Source: Bacteroidetes bacterium OLB12
GTDB taxonomy: Bacteria; Bacteroidota; Bacteroidia; Cytophagales; Cyclobacteriaceae
NCBI GenBank assembly: GCA_001567185.1
Contig: LNFR01000005.1
Location: 1-38,925, forward strand
Direction: 5' to 3'
Length of the DNA: 38,925 bases
Shown here: piece by piece, positions 8,731 to 17,938 of the stretch
How positions within the stretch are numbered: position 1 is the first letter of the stretch
How the letters are laid out: the number at the start of each line of letters is the position of its first letter
Notes under the pieces: model-generated
Databases searched by the model: none
Told to the model about the DNA's origin: nothing
Seen by the model: the letters and a program-made list of their open reading frames with translations, nothing else
Program-made: the position numbers and the translations under genes

Positions 8731-10962
8731 ATGAGAAAGTTGTTGTTCCTGTTATTTATTGTTTCGGGTCACATGGTTGCACAAAAGCAACCGGTTGATT
8801 ATGTGAACCCGTTAATTGGTACGCATGACTCCCGGTGGATGCAATTTCCCGGACCTACCAGACCGTTTGGAATGGTAAAGCTTAGTCCCGATAATCAGGA
8901 AACAGGATGGAAGGCTGGGTACGAATACGATATCAACAATATTGCCGGCTTCAGCCATATCCACTCGTGGACAATGGCAGGCTTACTGGTAATGCCAACT
9001 ACCGGAACACTTCAGATAGAACCAGGTAAAGAGCAGAATCCTGATGGCGGGTATCGGTCCCGTTTCTCGCATGAGAATGAAAAGGCAGAAGCCGGATATT
9101 ATTCCGTGCTTTTAGATGATTATAAAATCAAAGCGGAACTTACCACTACACTTCGAACAGGATTTCACCGATATACATTTCCAAAAAGTGATTCTGCGCG
9201 CATCCTAGTAGACTTACTTACACCCTCTGAATACGGCTACGAAATTTCGTATGCCGAGATCAAAAAAGTATCGACAACAGAAATACAGGGAACCTGTTAC
9301 CAGCAAGCGCTTCGCAAAGCAAACTTTAATGAATACGTGCTGCATTTTGTGATGCGCTTTAGTAAGCCCTTTGAATCAATGAATGGATGGGTTGAAGATA
9401 AAATATTCCGCAATCAGGATTTTATTACATCGGGTTTCGAACATCGGGATATTGGAACATTTCTGAACTTCAAAACAACAGAAGGAGAACAGATTCTGGT
9501 GCAGGTGGGTATTTCTTTAGTAAGTCCGGAGCAAGCGCGCCTCAACCTTGAAACAGAATTGAATCCGTTTAATTGGAATTTTGAAAAAGTAGTAGAAGAT
9601 AGTAAGAACGAGTGGAATAAAATTCTTTCAACGCTTCGGGTAGAATCAAAAAATGAAGAATTGAAAACAAAATTCTATACCAATATGTATCGGGCCTATT
9701 CGGGGCGGTCGGTATGGAGCGATGTGAACGGAAAATACATGGATATGTATGAGAAAGAACAAGAACTTGCAAATCCGTTACAACCTGTTTACGGTAGCGA
9801 TGGATTCTGGATTTCATTCTGGAACCTGAACCAGCTTTGGTCGCTGGCAACTCCGGAGATAGCCAACAACTGGGTGGTAAGCTTCCTGGAAATGTATGAT
9901 AAAGGAGGCTGGATACCAAGAGGCCCTGCGGGTATCGAGTACTCAGGCATTATGGTGGCATCGCACGAAATATCGTTAATGACGAATGCGTATCATAAAG
10001 GAATCCGTAATTATGATGTTGAAAAAATGTACCAGGCTATTACCAAACTTCAAACAACACAAGGGGGAGCGCACAATGGAGGAGGTACAGTTGGTAACAG
10101 AAATTTGAATGACTATATCAGCCTCGGTTTCGTACCGGACGATGCCGGACCCGTTTCCAACACATTGGCGTATGCTTACGATGACTGGACCGTAGCCCAG
10201 ATGGCAAAAGCACTTGGAAAGGAGAAAGATTACAAAACTTTTACCAAGCGGGCATTTAACTACAAACATGTTTTTGATTCATCGATTGGTTATATGCGTA
10301 GAAAAAACCGCGATGGCACATGGGCACACTTTTCACCATACGGAGATGTAGCATGGCTGGGCTCTGGTTTTGTGGAAGGTAATTCGTGGCAATACACCTA
10401 TTTTGTGCCGCATGATTTAAGCGGACTGATTCAACTGATGGGGCAAAATGAATTTAATAACCGGCTGGAGAAAGGGTTTGAAACATCGGCAAAACACAAT
10501 TTTAATTCGGAACACCTGGGGTCAAATTCGCTGGAGGGCATGGGTGTACTTCCTGTTAATCATGGTAACCAGCCCAACATGCAGGCCGCCTACCTTTTTA
10601 ATTATTCACAAAAACCATGGCTTACCCAAAAGTGGGCCAATGAAATTATGAATAAGTACTACGGAAGCACACCACGAAATGGCTGGCTTGGCGATGAAGA
10701 CGAAGGACAAATGGGCGCATGGTTTGTGATGAGCGCCTTGGGCTTATTCGAGATGGACGGGGGTGCCTCCGTAAAACCCATTTATGAAATCGGTACACCG
10801 AAGTTTGATAAAGTGACAATTGAACTTGATCCGAAATACTACCCCGGAAAAACATTTACCATTGAAGCAAAAAATGTTTCAGAACAGAATATTTATATTC
10901 AATCGGCAACGCTTAATGGTAAACCTTTAACTAAGCCTGGTTCTATCATGATGAACTTGTAA
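8731..10962 (+). CDS. GH92 family alpha-mannosidase (frameshift near C-terminus)
   Basis: A calcium-dependent exo-acting alpha-mannosidase of family GH92, exported by the signal peptide at residues 1-18 (ends HMVAQ). Characteristic segments are YVNPLIGTHDS near the N-terminus, FPGPTRPFGMVKLSPDN, GFSHIHSWTM, YGSDGFWISFWNLNQLW, GGGTVGNRNLNDY, and NGWLGDEDEGQMGAWF with D655 and D657 in the conserved acidic active-site cluster. The frame stops at 10962 after KPGSIMMNL, where GH92 proteins normally continue with a KPWFYHDEL-like stretch. Exactly that is found one frame over from 10938 and it continues without a stop into the next gene; restoring one base near 10936-10937 joins them. The repaired protein therefore has a complete GH92 end (LKMGPRPNEKWG) and a C-terminal SGNH domain, about 994 residues in all. 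The family call is firm; linkage specificity is not visible. Confidence 0.95.
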   Translation: MRKLLFLLFIVSGHMVAQKQPVDYVNPLIGTHDSRWMQFPGPTRPFGMVKLSPDNQETGWKAGYEYDINNIAGFSHIHSWTMAGLLVMPTTGTLQIEPGKEQNPDGGYRSRFSHENEKAEAGYYSVLLDDYKIKAELTTTLRTGFHRYTFPKSDSARILVDLLTPSEYGYEISYAEIKKVSTTEIQGTCYQQALRKANFNEYVLHFVMRFSKPFESMNGWVEDKIFRNQDFITSGFEHRDIGTFLNFKTTEGEQILVQVGISLVSPEQARLNLETELNPFNWNFEKVVEDSKNEWNKILSTLRVESKNEELKTKFYTNMYRAYSGRSVWSDVNGKYMDMYEKEQELANPLQPVYGSDGFWISFWNLNQLWSLATPEIANNWVVSFLEMYDKGGWIPRGPAGIEYSGIMVASHEISLMTNAYHKGIRNYDVEKMYQAITKLQTTQGGAHNGGGTVGNRNLNDYISLGFVPDDAGPVSNTLAYAYDDWTVAQMAKALGKEKDYKTFTKRAFNYKHVFDSSIGYMRRKNRDGTWAHFSPYGDVAWLGSGFVEGNSWQYTYFVPHDLSGLIQLMGQNEFNNRLEKGFETSAKHNFNSEHLGSNSLEGMGVLPVNHGNQPNMQAAYLFNYSQKPWLTQKWANEIMNKYYGSTPRNGWLGDEDEGQMGAWFVMSALGLFEMDGGASVKPIYEIGTPKFDKVTIELDPKYYPGKTFTIEAKNVSEQNIYIQSATLNGKPLTKPGSIMMNL

Positions 10963-10985
10963 AAGGAGGTTCGCTGATATTAAAA

Positions 10986-11714
10986 ATGGGTCCCAGGCCA
11001 AATGAAAAATGGGGATCAGCAGCAGAAGCAATTCCGCCATCGCTCAGCAATCAGTTAACGCCATCTGAAATTGATCACATTATGCAATATGATCGTGTTA
11101 AGGAAGAACTTGATGAATGGAACCGGGCGGTAAAGGCATACTACTATCACCGGAAAGAACATTTTGAATCGCTGCCCGATACACCAGGAGAAATCATTTT
11201 TCTTGGAAATAGCATTACAGATGGGGCCGAATGGTTTGAGTTGTTTGGAGGAAATCCCAATATCAAAAACAGGGGCATAGGTGGCGATGATACCGATGGT
11301 GTACTGGAGCGCCTGCATGAAGTTACATCTTCTCAACCACGAAAAGTGTTTGTGATGATTGGAACCAATGATCTTGCCTACGGAAAAACGGTTGAACATG
11401 TGGTAGAGAATCAAAAGAAAATAATAGCTGAAATCCGGAAAGCTTCACCGCATACAAAAATTTATATGCAATCGGTTTTGCCGGTAGATGATGCCATTCA
11501 TTTTACACGACCAAACGCCAGTATTGTGGAGATCAACAGACAATTAAAAATGTATTGTGCAGAAGCAGGCGTTACCTACATTGATCTTGTGCCTGTATTT
11601 AGTGATGAAAACGGAAAGTTAGCAAAAGCATATAGTGGCGATGGATTGCATGTAAATGGAAAGGGATATGTTAAATGGGTTGAGGTAATTAAGAACTTTG
11701 TTGAAGAAAAATGA
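10986..11714 (+). CDS. SGNH/GDSL-type esterase domain, C-terminal part of a GH92-SGNH fusion
   Basis: An SGNH-hydrolase (GDSL-like) esterase, the type that removes acetyl groups from sugars. Block I is IIFLGNSITDGAEW with the catalytic Ser, block II RGIGGDD provides the oxyanion Gly, block III is MIGTNDL with Asn, and block V is DGLHVNGKGY with the Asp-His pair. The ATG at 10986 lies inside the end of GH92 (MGPRPNEKWG), the product has no signal peptide from that start, and the frame is open upstream to 10935. It is therefore best read as the second domain of the GH92 protein, joined by about 45 residues that contain a charged helix (YDRVKEELDEWNRAVKAYYYH). A separate gene starting at M33 (about 11082) is less likely because it would lack export. 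Its stop overlaps the next start by four bases (ATGA). Confidence 0.9.
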   Translation: MGPRPNEKWGSAAEAIPPSLSNQLTPSEIDHIMQYDRVKEELDEWNRAVKAYYYHRKEHFESLPDTPGEIIFLGNSITDGAEWFELFGGNPNIKNRGIGGDDTDGVLERLHEVTSSQPRKVFVMIGTNDLAYGKTVEHVVENQKKIIAEIRKASPHTKIYMQSVLPVDDAIHFTRPNASIVEINRQLKMYCAEAGVTYIDLVPVFSDENGKLAKAYSGDGLHVNGKGYVKWVEVIKNFVEEK

Positions 11715-12814
11715 TGAGGCAACTATCCATCCGTTGTGTTGCCGGGCTCATGATAATTTTGGGAGCTTGTAAGGAAGAAGAACAACGCCCCATCGATATC
11801 CCTGATGATCCCGAACCGATTGAGTGCGAACAAAGCGCTTGTTGGGATAGTCAGGTGTATGTATGCAGAGATTCAACCTACATTTCATTATTTACAAGAA
11901 CCAGGGGTTGGACAGGAGGAGATGCCACCTACTCGGTAGATTTAAAAAACGGGAAAACTCTTTGGATGTTTGGCGACTCGTTTATTGACCAGGTAAGTGA
12001 AAACCGGTCAAGACCTTCGTTCAGGCTTATCAATAATTCAATGGTGGTGCAACATGGATCAACATTAACAACCTACCACGGAGGTACTGCCTTGCAACCG
12101 AAAGCCTATGCAATACCTCCGGAAGAGAACCAATGGTATTGGCCTGGTGATGGAACGGTTGCAAATGGCAAACTCTACCTTTTCATGCATGGATTTGGTA
12201 CGGGTGGTGGGGGAGCCTGGGATTTTTTCAGAACCAGCATCGATTTACTCACGATTAACCCGGCAAATATGGAGATTGAAAACAATCAGCGATTGTTTGA
12301 TGATCCGTCTATATCGTGGGGCGCTGCACTGATGGAAGTGGATGACTATACCTATATATATGGTGTACGTTCGAATGATTCGGGTAAACGCTTGTTTGTA
12401 GCCCGAAGCAATGCTGATCTTACGGAAGATTGGGAATATTATACCGGAAATGGATGGAGCCAGGATCGACTTGAGGCAACTTCAATTTTTACCGGAGTAT
12501 CAGAACAATTTCTGGTGTTTAAAGAGGACGACACGTATTATTTTCTAACACAACATAACATTTTTGGAAAAGAGATTTACCTCTATACCGCAACTGCCCC
12601 TGAGGGTGAATTCAAAAATAAAAAAGTGATTTATTGCACACCGGAGACGGGGGGTAATATTTTTACTTACAACGCATTTGCGCATCCTCACATTTACAGC
12701 GATTCGCTTCTGGTATCTTATAATGTAAATAGTTTTGATTACAAAGATATATTGAAGAATGCAGACAACTATCGACCCTACTTTGTGAAAATTGGTGGCT
12801 GGCGAAAAGAATAA
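11711..12814 (+). CDS. Lipoprotein with five-bladed beta-propeller-like domain (DUF4185/DUF5005-like)
   Basis: A 367-residue exported lipoprotein; the signal ends MIILGAC with lipidated Cys at residue 20. The rest resembles the five-bladed propeller proteins of the DUF4185/DUF5005 type, which are related in fold to GH43/GH32-like glycosidases: RGWTGGDATYSVDLKNGKTLWMFGDSF in the first blade region, NNSMVVQ, WYWPGDGTVANGKLYLF, WGAALMEVDDYTYIYGV, and YNAFAHPHIYSDSLLVSYNVNSFDY near the end. Blade-like repeats such as LFVARSNADLTEDWEYYTGNGW match the related gene that follows. The start overlaps the upstream stop by four bases, so it is translated with the GH92-SGNH protein. A glycan-cleaving role is inferred from location only; no catalytic residues can be named with confidence. 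The family name is from memory of motif style and is less certain than the fold. Confidence 0.75.
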   Translation: MMRQLSIRCVAGLMIILGACKEEEQRPIDIPDDPEPIECEQSACWDSQVYVCRDSTYISLFTRTRGWTGGDATYSVDLKNGKTLWMFGDSFIDQVSENRSRPSFRLINNSMVVQHGSTLTTYHGGTALQPKAYAIPPEENQWYWPGDGTVANGKLYLFMHGFGTGGGGAWDFFRTSIDLLTINPANMEIENNQRLFDDPSISWGAALMEVDDYTYIYGVRSNDSGKRLFVARSNADLTEDWEYYTGNGWSQDRLEATSIFTGVSEQFLVFKEDDTYYFLTQHNIFGKEIYLYTATAPEGEFKNKKVIYCTPETGGNIFTYNAFAHPHIYSDSLLVSYNVNSFDYKDILKNADNYRPYFVKIGGWRKE

Positions 12815-12851
12815 TTGAATTGATCGCGATGTATAATAAATTGAGTAACCC

Positions 12852-14055
12852 ATGAAACTATTTGCTTCAATACTTGCGAAGTTGATTTTGATATCGGTGC
12901 TGAATCTTTTTTCACATTCAATTTGCTAATTAGCCAATCGGAGACACAGCAGGTTGATACACTTAAAAAAGTTTAAAACAACACCAGCTCCGGAATGGAC
13001 AAACTTATTTTTATAGGAATAGCGGCTGGTTTGGTGCAGATGGGATATTTGAAATGACTTTGCGAGGAAAAGAAACGGTTGGTGCCGGACAAAGCGATTC
13101 GGTGCTCATGTACTTTTCGGATACCATGACAGGCGAAGTAGTGGGCGATACTGCGGTGCGAAACTTTAAAATGATTAACAATTCTTTTGCATGGATTACT
13201 GGGTTAAAGCCGTCTGCGGAAACTGTAAGAATTTTTTATAATAAGAGCAAAGAAGGGGAGCCGATCAATTATGTAAATCCACAAACACCCCAAAGCAAAC
13301 AGGATGAATACTATTGGTTTGGTGATGGGTTTGTAAATCAGGAAGATAAAAATTCAATCAATATTTTCGGATATCGTACCTATGATAGGAGCAGTGCTTC
13401 CTGGGATTTTGAATTGCGGGGTGTTACCCTGATTACGATTCCTGCCGGAGGCAATTTCTCAAAACAATCGCAGGTGGACTTGCCTCTTTTTATTGATTTG
13501 CCAATTGGTAAAGGAACATTTGGTGCGGCTGTCTATGTGAATACTAAAAAGGCAGGCGCACCCAAACCAGATGGGTATTTGTATGTTTATGGAGTGCTGG
13601 ATCCTGATAAAAAACTAATTGTTGCGCGCGTTAAACCCGCTGATGTAAAGAACATTTCGCAATGGCAGTTTTGGAATGGAAGTTCCTGGGATGAACACAT
13701 CGCGAATGTAAAACCGGTTACGGATCGGGTATCGAACGAACTGAGTATTACTCCGCTAAAAGATGGAAGATATTTGCTGGTATTTCAGGAAGATGGTATA
13801 GGCGCGCACACAGCTATTCGCATCGGCAAAACACCGGTAGGTCCGTTCGGGCCTTTACAGAGAATCTGGAAAGTGCCTGAAATTTCTGAGCCACCTGGAA
13901 TTATTCCTTACAATGCGAAGGCTCACCCAGTCCTTTCATCCGGAAACCGACTGCTAATTAGTTATAATACAATCTCGTTGGATTACTTCAAAGATATTCT
14001 TCGTTATCCGCACATGTACAGGCCACGTTTTTTCTGGCTGGAAATAACAGACTAA
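12852..14055 (+). CDS. Secreted propeller-like protein, paralogue of the preceding gene (three frameshifts at its start)
   Basis: The stretch from 13054 encodes 333 residues in one frame, and the paralogy to the previous gene is clear: NSGWFGADGIFEMTL matches RGWTGGDATYSVDL, MINNSFAW matches LINNSMVVQ, YYWFGDGFVNQEDKNSINIF matches WYWPGDGTVANGKLYLF, and YNAKAHPVLSSGNRLLISYNTISLDYFKDIL matches the equivalent C-terminal block. The true start appears to be the ATG at 12852, which begins an export signal (MKLFASILAKLILISVLNLF). To join them, one base must be added in the T run 12907-12912, one removed from TTT at 12972-12974, and one removed from the five-T run 13008-13012; the junction then reads TLKKVKTTPAPEWTNLFYRNSGW. 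Three breaks in about 100 bases suggest low base quality or real decay of the 5' end. Function unknown; probably glycan-related by location. Confidence 0.7.
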
Positions 14056-14145
14056 GAAACACCACAAGATTTAAACGGTAAGCACCGGTCTTTCAGGCAC
14101 CAGACAGTGGTTATTCGTGGGTGTATTGAATGGAGAGGCAATCCG

Positions 14146-16026
14146 TTAAAGCACAGAATAGATAATGATCAGCCACATGGAGCCGGTGATCAGCAGGTTT
14201 CGCTTAAGAGCCACTTGATTTTTGCGAAGTACAGACCAGGCAATACATGCATACATTCCAAAGGCAAACACCACTACCGTCATTGCATTGGTGTTAACAA
14301 TAACTGCTGTCAGACCAATTATTACAAACAGCAACCACAAAAAGAAATACTTGATCCCGGTAACAATCGCATTGCCCACTCCACGATCTTTGGGCTGTAC
14401 CAAATAGATGAGTAGCAGAAATGCCAGGAACCAGATCAACATTTCCTGCAATAGGTGTATCAAAGGCGCTACTATCATAGCCATGATATCAAGATTTTCT
14501 TCACCCAGACTGTCGAAATAGGTTTTATCCATGACCTGATTACGCAAAGCAGTTCGGGCAGATTCCGGCAGAGCAGGGATGGAAAAGACGTTATCATAAG
14601 ATAGAAACAGACCATTCCTTTCCCGGTAGGCAATAACAACTTCCGCATCCTCCTTTGTAAAGCCAGGCAAAGTCAACAAGTCTTCTGATTCAGCCATGTT
14701 AATATCAAACGTATAGATTGGAACAGGTAAACCACCATACGAATCCATAACCAGCGCTGGATGCTGATAGTTGCGAACCAGAAACCAGAGAGGGGCGGGC
14801 AACTCCGTGGAAAATTCTTTCCCTGATAATTCCTTGTACAGGTTCAATAAAACCGGTGCCTCATCCGGAAACTCGCGCTGATAGCCAACCATGAAGTCGA
14901 GCAGTTGTGCTTTCTCCGATTTTTCATAAGACACATACCGGTGCAATACCTGAAAGTACTTCATGAATAGATTTTCGACCGGTGTAAATGCAACACGAGG
15001 CTCAATTTGTTGTGTTGGGTCCTTCAGGAAGTATTTGTAGAATGCCGGTTCACGGTAGGAAGTGGGTAACGGTCCTTCGGCCAGGTGTGTGAAAAAGGTT
15101 GAAACAAATCCTTCCGATGCCATGCATTGTACCTGATTTTTTTTCTTTTGTTTCGGATTTTCAACCCCTGAGTTACGCAACGTGATGGCCTGCCGAAGCG
15201 TGCGACTGGCTGCCGGGCGCAGAAAGGTTTCCTCGTTGTTGCGTGCAAATACAAATCGTTTATAGTTTTCAAACTGATTGTACCAAACCAACATTGAAAC
15301 AGTGTAGTAGTCAAGTCGCAGGGGCCAATGGGCATCGTGTATAAATCCTTGTCCCCGCGTATTCACATACTTCTCTACACGCTTCACCTGCTCGGTTAAT
15401 CCTGTTCGTATACTGTCGTTACGTTCATACAACCGGGCTATATTTTCCATGGACTCAGCCAAACCTTCGTTAAAAGCAGTATTGTAATCGGTCATTACAC
15501 TGAAGAAATGCATATTCACGTTGAAGGATTGGATGGAGTCTTTTCCCGAACTCAACAACTTGAACATTACGTGCATGAGTTCGTGGGGATAGAGTTGCGT
15601 AATGGATTGCAGTTGGTTCCATGGTGCACGTAGGTTACCTTCCGTAAGATCGATGTAGTGCGCATCGGGCTTGCGAATTTCCTGATTTCCAGTGCGTAGT
15701 ATAAACCCGGTTTTGGCGTAGCCACCCTGGTGGGTGGTGATGGCCAGATAGGCCGGTTCTGGGTGGATAAGCTTCCCCTGATTAATCAGGTATTGTTGGG
15801 CCAGGTCATAAAGCCTTATCGACTGGCCCATGAAGGTATTGTTGATAGCCTGTTGCGTGATCTTGTATATGGCTGCGGTATCCGGAACGGGAACCATGAC
15901 GGGCAAAGAGCCAATCGTTTCTTCTGTAGACCGCAACAAAACAAAACCAGATTGCCCGGCAGCCAGATGGAAAGAACCCACAAGGGTAAAAATCATGAGC
16001 CAGCCGTAAGCTTGGGTGTATCGCAT
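14146..16026 (-). CDS. Secreted HExxH metalloprotease-like protein with ComEA-like segment and C-terminal membrane helices
   Basis: A 626-residue protein I cannot place in a named family. Residues 1-24 form a signal peptide (ends HLAAGQ). A zincin motif HELMH is at 148-152, and a downstream NEGLAE at 186-191 offers E187 as third ligand, the gluzincin pattern, so a zinc protease is plausible. Residues 440-490 (LLTLPGFTKEDAEVVIAYRERNG, then YDNVFSIPAL) look like the helix-hairpin-helix of ComEA-type proteins, here lying in what should be an extracytoplasmic part. From 515 to 626 there are four hydrophobic segments (about 519-543, 552-576, 578-600, 609-625). The gene is convergent with the polysaccharide locus and divergent from the M14 pair, with 265 bases upstream to share as promoter. 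The product is possibly a membrane-anchored periplasmic protease; substrate unknown. Confidence 0.72.
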   Translation of the reverse strand: MRYTQAYGWLMIFTLVGSFHLAAGQSGFVLLRSTEETIGSLPVMVPVPDTAAIYKITQQAINNTFMGQSIRLYDLAQQYLINQGKLIHPEPAYLAITTHQGGYAKTGFILRTGNQEIRKPDAHYIDLTEGNLRAPWNQLQSITQLYPHELMHVMFKLLSSGKDSIQSFNVNMHFFSVMTDYNTAFNEGLAESMENIARLYERNDSIRTGLTEQVKRVEKYVNTRGQGFIHDAHWPLRLDYYTVSMLVWYNQFENYKRFVFARNNEETFLRPAASRTLRQAITLRNSGVENPKQKKKNQVQCMASEGFVSTFFTHLAEGPLPTSYREPAFYKYFLKDPTQQIEPRVAFTPVENLFMKYFQVLHRYVSYEKSEKAQLLDFMVGYQREFPDEAPVLLNLYKELSGKEFSTELPAPLWFLVRNYQHPALVMDSYGGLPVPIYTFDINMAESEDLLTLPGFTKEDAEVVIAYRERNGLFLSYDNVFSIPALPESARTALRNQVMDKTYFDSLGEENLDIMAMIVAPLIHLLQEMLIWFLAFLLLIYLVQPKDRGVGNAIVTGIKYFFLWLLFVIIGLTAVIVNTNAMTVVVFAFGMYACIAWSVLRKNQVALKRNLLITGSMWLIIIYSVL

Positions 16027-16291
16027 ATTCCGGTTACATGACGGGAAAGACTTGATAAAAGTTACACGTCCAGCCGCTATTTGTTGGACAACTCCAAAAA
16101 CTATTAGTGAATTTGTTTTATTAATAATGCCAACCTCCGGTGTTCCTACTGCCTATTTATTTGGAAGGAGACCAGCCTGATCAATTCATTGAAATTGCTT
16201 CTTCCGGTTACAAAATGCCGGTTGCCGTTAATAGAAAAGTTTGCCTGCTCTCCCAATCATTTTCGAAATTTCCGGTCAAACGATTACATCC

Positions 16292-17914
16292 ATGACAAAA
16301 TACCTGCTTTTGCTGCTGTGTTGTGCGGTAACCGGTGCGTTTGCACAGGACTACCACAATCATGCGCAGCTCTCACAAAAACTAAAGAGCCTCGAAACTT
16401 CTTCCAATGGCCTTGCCCGGCTTCAATCCATTGCCAAAACTGCCGGAGGCAAGGACATCTGGCTGATGGAAATTGGCAGCGGAGATCGTGCGCAACATCC
16501 CGCGGTGGCTGTTGTGGGCGGTGTGGAAGGTTCGCATCTGGCCAGCCAGGAACTGGCACTGGCCTTTGTTGAAAAACTATTGACAGCCGCCAGGACAGAC
16601 AGCGTAAAGCAACTGCTGGCATCTACCACCTTCTATGTATTTCCAAACATGAGCCCCGATGCAGCCGAACAATACTTTGCAAAACTTAAATACGAACGCA
16701 GCGGCAACGCATCGGCAACAGATGACGACCGCGATGGCAAAGTAAACGAAGATGGTTTTGAAGATCTGAATGGTGATGGCCTTATCACGCAAATAAGAGT
16801 AGAAGACCCAACCGGAAAGTGGAAAACGCACCCGGCTGATCCTCGTATTATGGTATTGGCGAATACTGAAAAAGGAGAGCAGGGCACGCACCTGGTTTTC
16901 ACCGAAGGCATCAACAATGATAAGGATGCGCAGTTTAACGAAGATGGCGAAGGCGGTATCCATTTTAACAAGAGCCTGACTTTCGATCCGCCTTATTTTA
17001 CTGCTGGTGCCGGTGAGCATCCGGTATCGGAAATTGAAAACCGGGCTTTGCTGGATTTACTTCACGATCGGCCTAATATTTACACCGTTGTAACATTTGG
17101 CCCTGCCAATAACCTGGCCGAACCCTGGAAGTACGATCGGTCGAAAACCACAATGCGTGTAATTACAGGAATACTCGAGAACGATGCCAAACAAAATAAA
17201 ATGGTGAGTGACCTTTACAAAAAATATGTAAACACGAAAGATGCACCTGCAGGACCGCCATCCAAAGGCGATTTTATTCAATGGGCCTACTTTCATTATG
17301 CACGCCTTAGCTTTGGCACCCCCGGTTGGTGGGCTCCTAAGTTTGAAATCCCCAAAGATTCCGCAGCAGCAAAAAAATATAAAGTCAATGAAGACAAGAA
17401 TGCCGATGTAGATTTCATTCGCTGGGCTGAAAAAGAAGGTATGGATGTATTCGTTCCATGGAAAAAAATTTCACACCCTGATTTTCCTGATAAAAATGTA
17501 GAAGTGGGAGGATTCAAACCATTCGTTAAGAACAACCCGCCATTTAAACTGTTGGGCAAAGCAGCGGATGACCACACAAAATTTCTTATTGCATTGGGTA
17601 CTGCCCGCCCGGAAATTGATGTGGTTAATGTAAAAAAAGAAGCCCTTGAAAATGGGATTAACCGCATCACGGTAACTGTCCTCAACAAAGGGAAATTACC
17701 GGTGGTACCACAAATTGCCAACAACAACTATTGGGTAAAACTGGCCATGGTAACACTGGGTCTATCCAAAGATCAAACGCTGGTGGGCGGAAAGGCCATT
17801 CACCAAATCAACAACCTGCAGGCTGGCGAGAGCACCGAAGTAAGTTGGCTTGTGAAGGGGAAAGGTGCAGTTACCGTTGAAGCCGGAGCCCCACAGGCGG
17901 GAACAAAAAGATAA
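16292..17914 (+). CDS. M14 carboxypeptidase-like protein, probably catalytically inactive
   Basis: Exported 540-residue protein with the layout of Bacteroidota M14 zinc carboxypeptidases. The ATG at 16292 is preferred because it begins a clean signal peptide (MTKYLLLLLCCAVTGAFAQ); the open frame extends further upstream without a better start. Aligned with its neighbour at 17939, the first zinc motif HxxE is replaced by E79-G-S-H82, the third ligand His by Gly (TFGPANN instead of SFHNSG), the NRDW substrate site by NKSLTF, and the catalytic Glu region (TNEL) by FGTPGWW. The fold markers remain: VFPNMSPDA for the NPDA loop, and two Ca-binding-like acidic repeats (DDDRDGKVNEDGFEDLNGDG at about 144, NNDKDAQFNEDGEGG at about 208). 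It likely binds or scaffolds rather than cleaves, perhaps with the active paralogue 24 bases downstream. Confidence 0.82.
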   Translation: MTKYLLLLLCCAVTGAFAQDYHNHAQLSQKLKSLETSSNGLARLQSIAKTAGGKDIWLMEIGSGDRAQHPAVAVVGGVEGSHLASQELALAFVEKLLTAARTDSVKQLLASTTFYVFPNMSPDAAEQYFAKLKYERSGNASATDDDRDGKVNEDGFEDLNGDGLITQIRVEDPTGKWKTHPADPRIMVLANTEKGEQGTHLVFTEGINNDKDAQFNEDGEGGIHFNKSLTFDPPYFTAGAGEHPVSEIENRALLDLLHDRPNIYTVVTFGPANNLAEPWKYDRSKTTMRVITGILENDAKQNKMVSDLYKKYVNTKDAPAGPPSKGDFIQWAYFHYARLSFGTPGWWAPKFEIPKDSAAAKKYKVNEDKNADVDFIRWAEKEGMDVFVPWKKISHPDFPDKNVEVGGFKPFVKNNPPFKLLGKAADDHTKFLIALGTARPEIDVVNVKKEALENGINRITVTVLNKGKLPVVPQIANNNYWVKLAMVTLGLSKDQTLVGGKAIHQINNLQAGESTEVSWLVKGKGAVTVEAGAPQAGTKR

Positions 17915-17938
17915 ACCTCACGCTCTAAACCGATCTCT

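Noticed and set aside
10986-11060. Independent start of an SGNH gene at 10986
   Set aside because: The ATG codes for the conserved end of GH92 (MGPRPN) and the product would lack an export signal.
12852-12929. Possible small stand-alone exported peptide (25 codons to the TAA at 12927)
   Set aside because: Reads as the signal peptide of the following propeller-like gene after one base is restored, so a separate peptide is unlikely.
14107-14415. Open frame on + with 102 codons
   Set aside because: Lies antisense to the C-terminal membrane helices of the metalloprotease-like gene and shows no motif; a shadow frame.
16144-16165. Promoter-like TATTTATTTG for the M14 operon
   Set aside because: Does not fit TAnnTTTG spacing and has no TTG at -33; too weak to list.
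16577-17020. Open frame on - with 147 codons
   Set aside because: Antisense to the first M14 gene, which has a clear family fit; no start or motif of its own.
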